From assembly GCF_003693445.1 (NCBI RefSeq), contig NZ_RFAR01000004.1:101380-165379 (forward strand): 64,000 bases of DNA, given 5' to 3'. This document shows, one piece after another, positions 18,670-27,544 of this stretch (the stretch's first letter is position 1; each line of letters begins with the position of its first letter). Below the pieces are notes generated by a model, which saw nothing but the letters and a program-made list of their open reading frames with translations, had not been told where the DNA came from and did not search any database. The position numbers and the translations under genes are program-made. Origin of the DNA: Aquitalea palustris (GTDB lineage: Bacteria > Pseudomonadota > Gammaproteobacteria > Burkholderiales > Chromobacteriaceae).

Positions 18670-19446
18670 TCAGTGCAGTGTGAAGTCGGCAATATGGGCC
18701 GGGGCTTTGTCCCGGCCCATGTATTTCTGGCGCAGGCGTTCGGCGTAGCCATTGGTCTCCAGCGCATTCAGCGCCGCTTGCAGGCGCCTGACCGTCTCCT
18801 CCGGCGTTTGCCGGTTCAGCGCATACCAGTATTGGCTATCACCATCCAGCAGGGCTACCGCCTGCACCAGGTGTGCATCCTGCCCGGACTGTTGCAGTTG
18901 CCAGGCCATCGCCCAGTCCAGCATGGCGACCAGGTCGACACGTCCCAGCAGCAGCTTGCCCAGATTCACCGCATCGCTACGGCCGCTGTCCTGTTCTTCA
19001 CCAATACGCAAACCCAGCTCCAGCAGCCGCTTTTGCGTGGCGGATTCGAACAGGGTGCTGGTACGCAGCTGTTTCAGTTGCTCGATATTGCGCAGCTGGA
19101 TGTCCTTGCGCCGTGTCAGCCGGTACAGATAGATACGGCGCGGGCTGATGGGGCCTACCCAGCGGAACAGGTTTTCCCGCTCGGGGGTGCGCACCGTGCT
19201 GAACAGCAGGCTGCCGGGTGTCGATTGTGTCATGGCATAGCCGCGAGCCCAGGGCAGCAGCTGCAGGGTGAGCGGGATGGCGGCCTTGTCGGCCATGGCC
19301 TGCAATAACTCGCTGGAAAAACCGCTCACCTTGTCATGCTGCAGGAAGTTCAGCGGTGGTAATTCCTCGGTATAGGCGATTAGCGGGCTGGCGCTGGCCG
19401 GATTGCACCACAGCAGCACAAACAGCAATAGCAGGCGTGGGTACAT
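18670..19446 (-). CDS. Periplasmic solute-binding protein, SBP_bac_3-like
   Basis: A 258-aa secreted protein with a signal peptide ending near NPASA/SPL. It has the two-lobed type-II binding-protein pattern: 'YTEELPPLNFLQHDKVSGFSSEL' at the start, 'WARGYAMTQSTPGSLLFSTVRTPERE', and a C-terminal 'YAERLRQKYMG'. Such proteins bind amino acids, or act as sensors, when found without permease genes, as here. It is monocistronic, and the ligand is unknown. Confidence 0.75.
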   Translation of the reverse strand: MYPRLLLLFVLLWCNPASASPLIAYTEELPPLNFLQHDKVSGFSSELLQAMADKAAIPLTLQLLPWARGYAMTQSTPGSLLFSTVRTPERENLFRWVGPISPRRIYLYRLTRRKDIQLRNIEQLKQLRTSTLFESATQKRLLELGLRIGEEQDSGRSDAVNLGKLLLGRVDLVAMLDWAMAWQLQQSGQDAHLVQAVALLDGDSQYWYALNRQTPEETVRRLQAALNALETNGYAERLRQKYMGRDKAPAHIADFTLH

Positions 19447-19631
19447 GGGCAGTCTAAAGAGTCGTTTAACAGAATTTAACCCTGCTTTAACAGGCGGGGA
19501 AGCAATGGCCAGGCAATGAATAAGCCACGCTCATTCAAGCAGCTTGCGGCGACAAGCGTGTGACAGCCCCGGCTGCGCGCCCAGCTGGTGTAAAATGGCG
19601 CCTCCCATCAAGCCTTGAAGAAACGCCTGCC

Positions 19632-21785
19632 ATGAGTGAGCTGTTAGCCGGACTGAACAACGAACAACTGCGTGCCGTCACCTGGCCTGCCAAGAGTGCG
19701 CTGGTGCTGGCCGGAGCCGGCAGTGGCAAAACCCGGGTACTGACTACCCGCATCGCCTGGCTGATTGCCACCGGGCAGGTGAATCCGGCGGGCGTGCTGG
19801 CGGTGACCTTCACCAACAAGGCCGCGCGCGAAATGCACACCCGCCTGGGTGCCATGGTGCCGGTGAATGTGCGCACCATGTGGATTGGCACCTTCCATGG
19901 CCTGTGCAATCGCTTTCTGCGCGCGCATTACCGCGATGCCGGCCTGCCGCAGACTTTCCAGATTCTCGACTCGGCCGACCAGCAGGCTGCCATCAAGCGC
20001 CTGCTGAAAAGCATGGAGCTGTCGGACGAAAAATACCCGCCGCGCGCCGTACAGAGCTTTATCAATGGCAGCAAGGAAGCCGGTGTACGTGCCGAGCGCC
20101 TGCCGCCGCCGCTGACGCCGTATGAGGCCAAGCTGCACGAGCTGTATGCCGCTTACGACGCGCAGTGCCGTCGCGAAGGCGTGGTGGATTTTGCCGAGCT
20201 GCTGTTGCGCAGCTACGAGCTGTTGTTGGCCAATGCCGCCTTGCGCGCCCATTACCAGGGTCGCTTCCGCCATATCCTGGTGGATGAATTCCAGGATACC
20301 AACCGCCTGCAGTACGCCTGGCTCAAGCTCTTGTCCGGCGAGCACAACGTGCTGTTTGCCGTGGGCGATGACGACCAGTCCATCTATGCCTTCCGTGGCG
20401 CGGAAGTCGGTAATATGCGTGCGCTGCTGTCCGACTTCCAGGTGGCCGAGCCGGTACGGCTGGAGCAGAACTACCGCTCGGTCGGCACCATCCTGACTGC
20501 CGCCAATGCGCTGATCGAACGCAATGACGGCCGGCTGGGCAAGAACCTGTGGACCGATGCCGGCGAGGGCGAGCAGATCCGCCTGTACGAAGCCTATTCC
20601 GATGGTGACGAAGCCCAGTTCATCATCGACGAGGTAAAGAGCCTGCAGCGCGAAGGCATGAATCTGTCCGACATGGCCATTCTCTACCGCTCCAATGCCC
20701 AGTCGCGGGTGCTGGAGCATGTGCTGGTGAATGCCCAGCTGGCCTACCGCATCTATGGCGGCCTGCGCTTTTTCGAGCGGCTGGAAGTCAAGCACGCGCT
20801 GGCCTATTTGCGCCTGGTCAGCAATCCGGACGACGACAACGCCCTGCTGCGCGTCATCAATGTACCGGCCCGTGGCATCGGTGCGCGTACCGTGGAAAAC
20901 CTGCAAGCGGTCAGCCGTGAGCAGGGCGTTACCTTGTGGCAAGCCTGCTGCGCTGCCGGCGGTGGCCGTACCGCGGCCAAGCTGGGCGAGTTCGTGCTGC
21001 TGATCGAAGCCCTGCGTGCCAAGGCCGAGGGCATGACGCTGGCGGAAACCGTCAGCCTGATCATCGATCACTCCGGCCTGCGCGCCATGTACGAGCAGGA
21101 CAAGAAAGAGGGCGAGGAGCGGCTGGCCAACCTGGACGAGCTGATCAATGCTGCCGCTGGCTTCTTCCCCGATGCCGCCGAGCAGGCCATTGTCGAATTC
21201 CTCAGTGCCGCCAGCCTGGAGGCCGGCGAGCATCAGGCCGAAGCCGGCGAGGATGCGCTGCAACTGATGACCGTGCATGCGGCCAAGGGCCTGGAGTTCG
21301 ACGCCGTGTTTGTCTCCGGGCTGGAAGAAGGCCTGTTCCCGCACGAAAACAGCATGAACGACAGCAAGGGCCTGGAAGAGGAGCGTCGGCTGATGTATGT
21401 GGCGGTCACCCGCGCCCGCAAGCGTCTGTACCTGAGCTGCGCCCAGAGCCGCATGCTGCATGGCCAGAGCCGCTATCCGGTCCGCTCGCGCTTTGTCGAG
21501 GAAATTCCGGCCGAACTGGTACGCGTGCTGTCTGCTACAGTGAAACCTGTGCCGCAAAACACTCATCGCCGCGCCCCCTGGCTGGACGAAGTGGCCGCAC
21601 CGGCGGTACCCAGCGCCCAGCTGCAGGGTTTTCGCATCGGCCAGAGCGTAGGCCATGCCAAATTCGGTTCCGGCGTGGTGATCAATGCCGAGGGTAGCGG
21701 CAGTGATCTGCGGCTGCAGATCAATTTTGCCGAGCACGGGCTGAAGTGGCTGGATTTGCGTTACGCCAAGCTGACCGCCGAATAA
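19632..21785 (+). CDS. uvrD: DNA helicase II UvrD
   Basis: SF1A 3'-5' helicase of nucleotide-excision and mismatch repair. The 717-aa length matches UvrD. Motifs include Walker A AGAGSGKTR, VTFTNKAAREM, the Walker B region ILVDEFQDTNR, DDDQSIYAFRGA, QNYRS, LMTVHAAKGLEFD and VAVTRARKRL. The C-terminal 'GQSVGHAKFGSGVVINAEGSG' is the Tudor-like tail of UvrD/PcrA, which favours UvrD over Rep. The ATG at 19632 starts MSELLAGLNNEQ; the longer frame is rejected. Confidence 0.95.
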   Translation: MSELLAGLNNEQLRAVTWPAKSALVLAGAGSGKTRVLTTRIAWLIATGQVNPAGVLAVTFTNKAAREMHTRLGAMVPVNVRTMWIGTFHGLCNRFLRAHYRDAGLPQTFQILDSADQQAAIKRLLKSMELSDEKYPPRAVQSFINGSKEAGVRAERLPPPLTPYEAKLHELYAAYDAQCRREGVVDFAELLLRSYELLLANAALRAHYQGRFRHILVDEFQDTNRLQYAWLKLLSGEHNVLFAVGDDDQSIYAFRGAEVGNMRALLSDFQVAEPVRLEQNYRSVGTILTAANALIERNDGRLGKNLWTDAGEGEQIRLYEAYSDGDEAQFIIDEVKSLQREGMNLSDMAILYRSNAQSRVLEHVLVNAQLAYRIYGGLRFFERLEVKHALAYLRLVSNPDDDNALLRVINVPARGIGARTVENLQAVSREQGVTLWQACCAAGGGRTAAKLGEFVLLIEALRAKAEGMTLAETVSLIIDHSGLRAMYEQDKKEGEERLANLDELINAAAGFFPDAAEQAIVEFLSAASLEAGEHQAEAGEDALQLMTVHAAKGLEFDAVFVSGLEEGLFPHENSMNDSKGLEEERRLMYVAVTRARKRLYLSCAQSRMLHGQSRYPVRSRFVEEIPAELVRVLSATVKPVPQNTHRRAPWLDEVAAPAVPSAQLQGFRIGQSVGHAKFGSGVVINAEGSGSDLRLQINFAEHGLKWLDLRYAKLTAE

Positions 21786-21819
21786 TGACATTCCATCCGG
21801 GTTGGCCGATGATGACGCC

Positions 21820-23532
21820 ATGAGTGACAAGCTACCTTCCACCAGCTACCAGAGCCTGACCGCAGGGCAGGGTGGTGCCGAGCCTGCCCGCAAGTCCTAC
21901 GAGGACCCGTACGCCAGCCGCCTGTTCCTGATCATCGACAGCCTGCCGGAAATGCAGCGCGCGCTGGCCATGACCCTGGCCTCGTTTGGTGCCGACAAGG
22001 TCGAATACGCCAGCAAGGCCGGTGATGCGCTGGCCAAGATGGCCAAGTTCGAGTTCGACGTGGTGCTGTGCGATTACGACCTGGGCAATGGTTACGATGG
22101 CCTTTACCTGTTTGAAGAGGTGAAGGAACGCAACCTGATCAAGCAGTCCTGCGTGTTCATGATCGTCACCGGCGAGCGCCGCTCGCAGCGGGTGATTTCT
22201 GCCGCCGAACTGGCCCCGGACGACTATCTGCTCAAGCCCTTCACCGGCGAAGTACTCAGCCAGCGCCTGGAAAAAGCCATGCGCCGGCGCGAGGCTTTCC
22301 GCGTGGTGGACGAAGCCATCATGCGCCACGAGTACCTGGCCGCCATCGATGCCTGTAGCCGCAAGATCAGCCAGCGCGGCGAGTTCACCCTCGACTTCAT
22401 GAAACTCAAAGGCTCGCTGGCACAAAAAATCGGCGACTTCGACACCGCGCGCACCCTGTATATGGAAGTGCTGCGCCTCAAGCCGCTGGCCTGGGCCAAA
22501 CTGGGGCTGGCCAAGTCGCTGACCGGCTTGAAGTCCTATGACGAGGCGCGCCTGCTGTTCGAAGAAGTACTCACCGACAACGAAAGGGTGATGGAAGCCT
22601 ACGACTGGCTGGCCAAGCTGCATCGCCTGCATCACAACCTGCCCGGTGCGCAAAGCACGCTGGAAAAGGCTACCAATCTGTCGCCGGTGGTGTTGCGCCG
22701 GCAAAAGCAGCTGGCCGAAGTGGCCATGCTGAACAAGGACCTGGAAACCGCCGAAGCCGCCAGCGAAGAAACCCTCAATATCGCCAAGTACACCTGGCAT
22801 CGCAGCCCCACCCATTACGCCATGCTGGCACGGGTGCAGATGGCGCGCGGCGAAACCGGTACGGCCGCCCGTACCCTGGGCAATCTGCGCCGTGACTACC
22901 GCTACAACGAAGCTGGCGAATGGATGTGCACCGTCATCGACAGCCAGTTGCAAGGCAAGCTGGGTAATCGCGAAAAAGCGCGCACGCTGCTGGCCGAGGC
23001 CGAAACCGGCTACCAGAAGCTGAGTGAAAACCTGCCGGCCGATGCGCAAATGGAATTCGCCCGCGCCTGTTTTGCCCAGGGCAAGCAGGACAGTGGCAAT
23101 GCCGCCATGCGCGATCTGGTGCGCAACAACCACGACAACGAAGAGCTGCTGTCGTCCATTGGCGGCCTGTTCGATGAAATGGGGCTGGGTGAAATGGGCC
23201 GCCAGCTGATTGCCGAAAATGTGCAGTCAGTGTTGGAACTGAATAACCAGGCGGTGCGTGAGGCCCAGGCCGGCCGCTTCGACCAGGCCATCGAGCGCTT
23301 CGTCAAGGCACACGAGGAAATGCCGCACAATGTGCAGGTGATGCTCAACCTGGCCAATGCCACCATGGCCTATGTGCATGGCCATGGCTGGCATGAAAGC
23401 CATATGCGTCGTGCCTACGACATGCTGGTGCAGGTGCGCACGCTGGCCCCGGCCAACAACAAGTTTCAGAAAATCCTCCGTGCCTGGCGGCAACTGGTGG
23501 AAAAACTGGGCAAACCGCAATGGGTACTGTAG
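21820..23532 (+). CDS. Response-regulator receiver domain fused to TPR repeats
   Basis: A 570-aa protein. The N-terminal receiver domain (about residues 35-155) has the phospho-acceptor Asp in VVLCDYDLGNGYDG, a Thr in IVTGERR and the Lys in LLKPFTG; the usual N-terminal acidic pair is reduced to one Asp (LIIDSLPEM). The rest is a series of TPR-like helical repeats (residues about 170-540) and no DNA-binding or enzymatic output domain, so signalling is probably by protein-protein contact. The ATG at 21820 is chosen; the TTG six codons earlier is weaker. It overlaps the following LytTR gene by 13 bp. Confidence 0.8.
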   Translation: MSDKLPSTSYQSLTAGQGGAEPARKSYEDPYASRLFLIIDSLPEMQRALAMTLASFGADKVEYASKAGDALAKMAKFEFDVVLCDYDLGNGYDGLYLFEEVKERNLIKQSCVFMIVTGERRSQRVISAAELAPDDYLLKPFTGEVLSQRLEKAMRRREAFRVVDEAIMRHEYLAAIDACSRKISQRGEFTLDFMKLKGSLAQKIGDFDTARTLYMEVLRLKPLAWAKLGLAKSLTGLKSYDEARLLFEEVLTDNERVMEAYDWLAKLHRLHHNLPGAQSTLEKATNLSPVVLRRQKQLAEVAMLNKDLETAEAASEETLNIAKYTWHRSPTHYAMLARVQMARGETGTAARTLGNLRRDYRYNEAGEWMCTVIDSQLQGKLGNREKARTLLAEAETGYQKLSENLPADAQMEFARACFAQGKQDSGNAAMRDLVRNNHDNEELLSSIGGLFDEMGLGEMGRQLIAENVQSVLELNNQAVREAQAGRFDQAIERFVKAHEEMPHNVQVMLNLANATMAYVHGHGWHESHMRRAYDMLVQVRTLAPANNKFQKILRAWRQLVEKLGKPQWVL

Positions 23533-24254
23533 AGCGGCTGCGGGTACTGGTGGTGGATGACGAGCCGCTGGCGCGCGAACGCATGGTGGCGCTGGTGGCG
23601 CAGTGCGGTGCCAGCGCCGTGGCCGCGCTGGGTGACGCCGTGGCCGCCAGCGACTGGCTGGAGCGACATGCCGCCGATGTGCTGCTGCTGGACATCTCCA
23701 TGCCCGGCATCAATGGCGTGGAGCTGGCGCGCCGTCTGCGCCAGCGCCCGCTATCGCCGCAACTGATCTTCACCACCGCTCACGAACACTATGCGGTCGA
23801 TGCCTTCGAACTGGATGCGGCCGACTACCTGCTCAAGCCGGTCAGGCTGGAGCGCTTGCGCCAGGCGCTGGACAAGGCCGCACGCCGCCGTGGTGGCACG
23901 CCTGCCATCGAAGCCCACTTCAGCGTGCGCCATCGCGACCGCCTGCTCAACATCCCCTTCAGCGCGGTGCGCTATCTCAAGGCCGAGCAGAAATACGTCA
24001 GTCTGGTCACTGCCGACGGAGAATACCTGCTGGATGATTCGCTGGTGGCGCTGGAACAGCGGCTGGGCGATAGCGTATTGCGCATCCACCGCAATTGCCT
24101 GGTGATGCGCCATGCGCTGCAGGAACTGCTGCGCATCGGCAATGCCGACGAAGAACTCTGGGCAGTCCGCTTGTGCGGCATCGCCCAGCCACTGGCGGTC
24201 AGCCGCCGCCAGCTGCCGGCGATTCGCGCCAGCCTGCGCCAAATAAGCAGCTAG
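23520..24254 (+). CDS. LytTR-family response regulator, AlgR-like
   Basis: A 244-aa transcriptional regulator. The receiver domain has the acidic pair in LRVLVVDDEPLARERM, the phospho-acceptor in VLLLDISMPGINGVELA, and the Lys in LLKPVRLERL. The C-terminal LytTR DNA-binding domain includes 'VRYLKAEQKYVSLVT' and 'FRIHRNCLV'-type text (LRIHRNCLVMRHAL). This is the AlgR/MrkE-like architecture. The start lies inside the end of the receiver-TPR gene, so the two are coupled. The sensor kinase often found beside algR is missing here. Confidence 0.85.
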   Translation: MGTVERLRVLVVDDEPLARERMVALVAQCGASAVAALGDAVAASDWLERHAADVLLLDISMPGINGVELARRLRQRPLSPQLIFTTAHEHYAVDAFELDAADYLLKPVRLERLRQALDKAARRRGGTPAIEAHFSVRHRDRLLNIPFSAVRYLKAEQKYVSLVTADGEYLLDDSLVALEQRLGDSVLRIHRNCLVMRHALQELLRIGNADEELWAVRLCGIAQPLAVSRRQLPAIRASLRQISS

Positions 24255-24267
24255 TTAAGCAGCTAGT
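24244..24267 (+). repeat. 12-bp tandem duplication spanning the LytTR gene stop codon
   Basis: TAAGCAGCTAGT occurs twice back to back (24244-24255 and 24256-24267). The first copy contains the TAG stop of the preceding gene, and the second supplies a spare in-frame stop. Confidence 0.8.
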
Positions 24268-24411
24268 TTAGACAGCTGCCGCGATCCCTTGCCATTGGCG
24301 GCAATTTAGGTTAAGTGAAATTACTTAGCAGGGCCGTTTGCAGCAGTTTGCTCCGCTCAGGCCGCAGTGCCTTCGATAGAATCACTGTTTTTCTCCCACC
24401 AGCAGCTGCCC

Positions 24412-25914
24412 ATGCGGATCAAACTGGCCACCCTGGCTTGTACCCTGCTCTGGTTCGTGTTGAGCGCCTTGATATCCATGGCCTTCCTCAGCCGGGCGGT
24501 GCTGAGCGCCGAGCAGGAATTCGATCTGCTCGCCACGCGCCTGTGCGAGCAGCTGACACAAAAGCTGCAGGTCAACGACACCATACTCGACAGTTATGCG
24601 GCCTTTGCCATGCTGGATCATCAGCATGAAGCGCAGGAGCAGATCTTTGCCCGACAGATGACCGAACGTTACCCGCAGCTGGTGTCGCTCGAGCGCATCC
24701 GCCGGGTCACCCAGCAGCAATTGCCGGCCTGGAGCACGCAGATGGCCGAGCGCTGGGGCAGTGATTTTCGCTTGCATGCCTATGCCGCCGGCAATCTGGC
24801 TGCTCTTTATCCCTTGCCGGCTTACCCGGACTACTACCCGATCGAGTCCATCCAGCCGCTGACCCGGGCGGTACGCCCACTGCTGGGGGCGGACATCGCA
24901 CGCGATCCGCAACTGCAACAAGCCTTGCAGCAAGCGCTACGTAGTGGTCGCACCACCATGTCGGCCCCGTTTCAACTGCGCGAAGGCTATCGCGGCCATG
25001 TGCTGCTGCAGCCGCTGAACGATAATGTCCTGCTATTGCAAGGCCGCCAGCCGGAACAGTTTGTCGCGCTGGTCTTGCGTTCCGATTACCTGCGTCCGGC
25101 CGACACCACGCTGCCGGCAGGCATGAAGCTGAGCATCCGCCAGCGTGGTCAGCCGCCGGCGGCTGTCTATGTCGATATCCCCGGCCAGCAGCACGGCTGG
25201 CTGGGTACGCTGGGCTTTCCGCGGCTGCAACTGGAGCGGACCCTGGGCAGCGAAGCACAGACGCTGACCTTGCGGCTGGACTGGCAGCTGGGCTGGTTCC
25301 TGCTCAGCGGTTTCGAGCAGAGCGTGATTTTCTGCCAGTCCCTGCTGTTGCTGCTGCTACTGGCGCTTGGTCTGCGCTTTTACTGCGGCCTGCTGTCCAA
25401 GCAGCAGCGGCGGGAAAACCACCTGTTCTATCTGGCCAATCACGACCGGCTGACCGGTCTGGCCAATCGCAACCTGTTTTACGACCGGCTGCAACATGCC
25501 ATTTCGCGGCTGAACCGCAATGGCAAGCGGCTGGCCGTGCTGTTCCTGGACATGGACCGTTTCAAACCGGTCAATGACAGCCATGGCCACGCTACCGGTG
25601 ACAAGGTATTGCAGCTGATTGCCGCGCGCATCCTCGCCATCATGCGCAGTGAGGACACCGTGGCCCGGCTGGGCGGGGACGAATTCGTGCTGCTGATGGA
25701 AGATGTCGAGTCCAATCGTGAGGCCGACCGGGTGCTGGAGCGACTCAAGCATGCCATCCAGCAGCCCTACGAGGTGGATGGCCACAGCATCCAGCTCGGG
25801 GTGAGCATAGGCATTGCCTACTATCCCGAGGACGGCATGCTGATCGAGGAATTGCTGGATGTGGCCGACCGCAAGATGTACGGCGACAAGCAGCCGGAGA
25901 TCGACCGCAGCTGA
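24412..25914 (+). CDS. Membrane-anchored diguanylate cyclase (GGDEF)
   Basis: Synthesises cyclic-di-GMP. The 500-aa protein has an N-terminal membrane segment (residues about 5-28), a periplasmic sensor region of about 260 residues without a recognised domain, and a second membrane segment (QSLLLLLLLALGLRFYCGLL). A GGDEF domain follows, with NHDRLTGLANR, LFLDMDRFK and intact RLGGDEF. The product-inhibition I-site is present as RSED five residues upstream. No EAL domain is present. The start codon is uncertain: ATG 24412 or GTG 24367; neither has a good ribosome-binding site. Confidence 0.88.
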   Translation: MRIKLATLACTLLWFVLSALISMAFLSRAVLSAEQEFDLLATRLCEQLTQKLQVNDTILDSYAAFAMLDHQHEAQEQIFARQMTERYPQLVSLERIRRVTQQQLPAWSTQMAERWGSDFRLHAYAAGNLAALYPLPAYPDYYPIESIQPLTRAVRPLLGADIARDPQLQQALQQALRSGRTTMSAPFQLREGYRGHVLLQPLNDNVLLLQGRQPEQFVALVLRSDYLRPADTTLPAGMKLSIRQRGQPPAAVYVDIPGQQHGWLGTLGFPRLQLERTLGSEAQTLTLRLDWQLGWFLLSGFEQSVIFCQSLLLLLLLALGLRFYCGLLSKQQRRENHLFYLANHDRLTGLANRNLFYDRLQHAISRLNRNGKRLAVLFLDMDRFKPVNDSHGHATGDKVLQLIAARILAIMRSEDTVARLGGDEFVLLMEDVESNREADRVLERLKHAIQQPYEVDGHSIQLGVSIGIAYYPEDGMLIEELLDVADRKMYGDKQPEIDRS

Positions 25915-26020
25915 GGCGTGCTGTGGTGTTTGTGCCGCCGTGCCGGCAAATATCCGGCAATACCATGGCCTCTGCCCGGCGTATCGATTAAAATCCGCCG
26001 ATCAACGACAGGGGAAAACC

Positions 26021-26200
26021 ATGTACCAGTCCGACTTCACCAAATTCATGAGCGAATTTCTGGACAAGAATCCGGAAGTAGACCAGCAGCGTCGCGAGCT
26101 GCGCCTTACCCTGTGGGACCGCAAGGTGAGCCTGGACGATCAGCGCCGCTGGAAGGAATCGAGCGTGCCGCAAAAGCCCTACGTCTACCAGCCCGAATAA
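26021..26200 (+). CDS. DUF3460 family small protein
   Basis: A 59-aa soluble protein with the DUF3460 pattern (MYQSDFTKFMSEFLDKNP...LWDRKVSLDDQRRW...VPQKPYVY), a family typical of betaproteobacteria. AGGGG precedes the ATG. It is followed by an extended hairpin and then the O-methyltransferase gene. Function unknown. Confidence 0.8.
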   Translation: MYQSDFTKFMSEFLDKNPEVDQQRRELRLTLWDRKVSLDDQRRWKESSVPQKPYVYQPE

Positions 26201-26235
26201 GCAGCTTTCGGCCCGGCCTTGCCGGGTCCACCCTG

Positions 26236-26310
26236 AACGCCCCCTGCTGCCAGCCCCGCTCACGGCCTCCGTGTCGGACTGGCAACCCGAGTGGGCGTTT
26301 TGTCATTTTG
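26236..26310 (+). terminator. Long nested hairpin with T-rich tail (terminator or leader RNA structure)
   Basis: Three helices stack in order: AACGCCC (26236-26242) with GGGCGTT (26293-26299); TGCCAG (26248-26253) with CTGGCA (26279-26284); CCG (26256-26258) with CGG (26275-26277), enclosing CACGG (26261-26265) with CCGTG (26269-26273) around a CCT loop. TTTTGTCATTTT follows immediately. The element ends just before the O-methyltransferase start, so it may terminate the DUF3460 transcript or control the next gene. Confidence 0.5.
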
Positions 26311-26322
26311 CCGAGAACACCC

Positions 26323-26988
26323 ATGACCAGTCGTACCGTGCCGCTGGACGGCCCACTGCATGATTACCTGATGGCCATTGGCCTGACCGAGCATCCGGTG
26401 ATGCGCGAACTGCGCGAGTTTACCGCCGGCCACCGCATGGCCAAGATGCAGATCGCCCCGGAACAGGGGCAGTTCATGGGCTGGCTGGTGCAGCTGCTGG
26501 GCGTGCGCCGCTACCTGGAAATCGGTGTATTCACCGGTTACAGCACGCTGGCTGCCATGCTGGCCATGCCGGCCGATGGCGAGGCAGTGGCCTGTGATGT
26601 CAGCGAGGAGTTCACTGCCATCGCGCGCGAATACTGGCGCAAGGCCGGGGTGGAGTCGCGCATCCGGCTGGTATTGCAGCCGGCGCTGCTGACGCTGCAG
26701 CAGCTGCTGGCCGAAGGCCGTGCCGGCCAGTTCGACCTGGTATTCATCGATGCCGACAAGCCGTCCTACCAGGACTACTACGAGACTTGTCTGCAGCTGG
26801 TGCGCCCCGGAGGTGTCATCGCCATCGACAACATCTTCCTGTCCGGCCGTGTGGTGTCGCCACGGCCGCAAGACCCGCCCGGTGTGCAGCTGATGCACGA
26901 TTTCAATGCCCGGCTGCAGCAGGATGCGCGCATCCGCCACTGCGTGCTGCCGATAGGTGACGGCCTGACGCTGTGCACCCGGCTTTAA
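26323..26988 (+). CDS. SAM-dependent O-methyltransferase (class I, caffeoyl-CoA/catechol OMT-like)
   Basis: A 221-aa cytosolic methyltransferase of the O-methyltransferase family 3. The SAM-binding motif is YLEIGVFTGYSTL, the metal-binding/catalytic motif is FIDADKPSYQDYY, and 'LVRPGGVIAIDNIFLSG' completes the fold signature. The ATG at 26323 begins MTSRTVPLDGPLHDYL, matching the family start. The substrate is unknown. It stands where tolQ would be expected, upstream of tolR, but a tolR promoter separates them. Confidence 0.88.
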   Translation: MTSRTVPLDGPLHDYLMAIGLTEHPVMRELREFTAGHRMAKMQIAPEQGQFMGWLVQLLGVRRYLEIGVFTGYSTLAAMLAMPADGEAVACDVSEEFTAIAREYWRKAGVESRIRLVLQPALLTLQQLLAEGRAGQFDLVFIDADKPSYQDYYETCLQLVRPGGVIAIDNIFLSGRVVSPRPQDPPGVQLMHDFNARLQQDARIRHCVLPIGDGLTLCTRL

Positions 26989-27090
26989 CCCGCGCCCGCT
27001 ACGGCTGGCCGCGAACTTTCCCGGCAGGCCCCGGGTCAGACCCCTTTTTTGTTAAGCAAGATGTTTGTCATCCGGCCCATTCGGGTGCGG

Positions 27091-27099
27091 TGCTATGAT
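27091..27099 (+). promoter_or_regulatory. Extended -10 promoter candidate for tolR
   Basis: TGCTATGAT (TGn plus TATGAT) 29 bp before the tolR ATG. A TTGTCA lies 23 bp further upstream, too far for normal spacing, so the extended -10 form is favoured. Confidence 0.5.
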
Positions 27100-27127
27100 G
27101 GCAAACTGAACTTTTGTCCGGACCCCC

Positions 27128-27541
27128 ATGCTGAATCGCCGCCCCCGCCGCCAAATGAACCAGATGAACGTGGTGCCCTACATCGACGTCATGCTGGTGT
27201 TGCTGGTCATCTTCATGGTGACTGCGCCCATGTTCACGCCTGGGGTGATCCAGGTACCCAGCGTATCGCAGGCCGCCGCGCTGGATCAGCCACCGCTGGA
27301 GGTGGTGCTGGATGCGGGCGGCAAGCTGGAAATCAAGGAAGGCGACAAGGTGACCGCGGTGGAATCGCGTAGCACGCTGGCCGCACAGGTGGCCGCCATG
27401 CTGGCCGGTGCCGACCGCCCGGTCGCCATTTCTGCCGACAAAGACCTCAAGTATTCCGAAGTAGTGGCGGTGGCCGACGACCTGCACAAGGCCGGCATCA
27501 AGCGTGTGGCCCTCACCGTCAAGCAGCAGAATCGTCAGTAA
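27128..27541 (+). CDS. tolR: TolR, ExbD/TolR-family proton-channel subunit
   Basis: Inner-membrane component that, with TolQ, converts the proton motive force into TolA movement for outer-membrane constriction and stability. The 137-aa protein has one membrane segment (PYIDVMLVLLVIFMVTAP) with the essential Asp20, and a periplasmic ExbD domain. It is followed 3 bp later by tolA. tolQ, normally immediately upstream, is absent from the window; ExbD is the alternative name for the fold, but the tolA-tolB-pal neighbours settle it as TolR. Confidence 0.93.
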   Translation: MLNRRPRRQMNQMNVVPYIDVMLVLLVIFMVTAPMFTPGVIQVPSVSQAAALDQPPLEVVLDAGGKLEIKEGDKVTAVESRSTLAAQVAAMLAGADRPVAISADKDLKYSEVVAVADDLHKAGIKRVALTVKQQNRQ

Positions 27542-27544
27542 GGC

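Noticed and set aside
23345..23776. Minus-strand frame across the junction of the receiver-TPR and LytTR genes
   Set aside because: Composition (Arg/Ser/Ala runs) and lack of any motif mark it as a shadow of two well-supported genes.
27022..27056. GGGT/ACCC short repeat followed by TTTTTT before tolR as a terminator
   Set aside because: The stem is only about 4 bp with a 3-nt loop, too weak to call.
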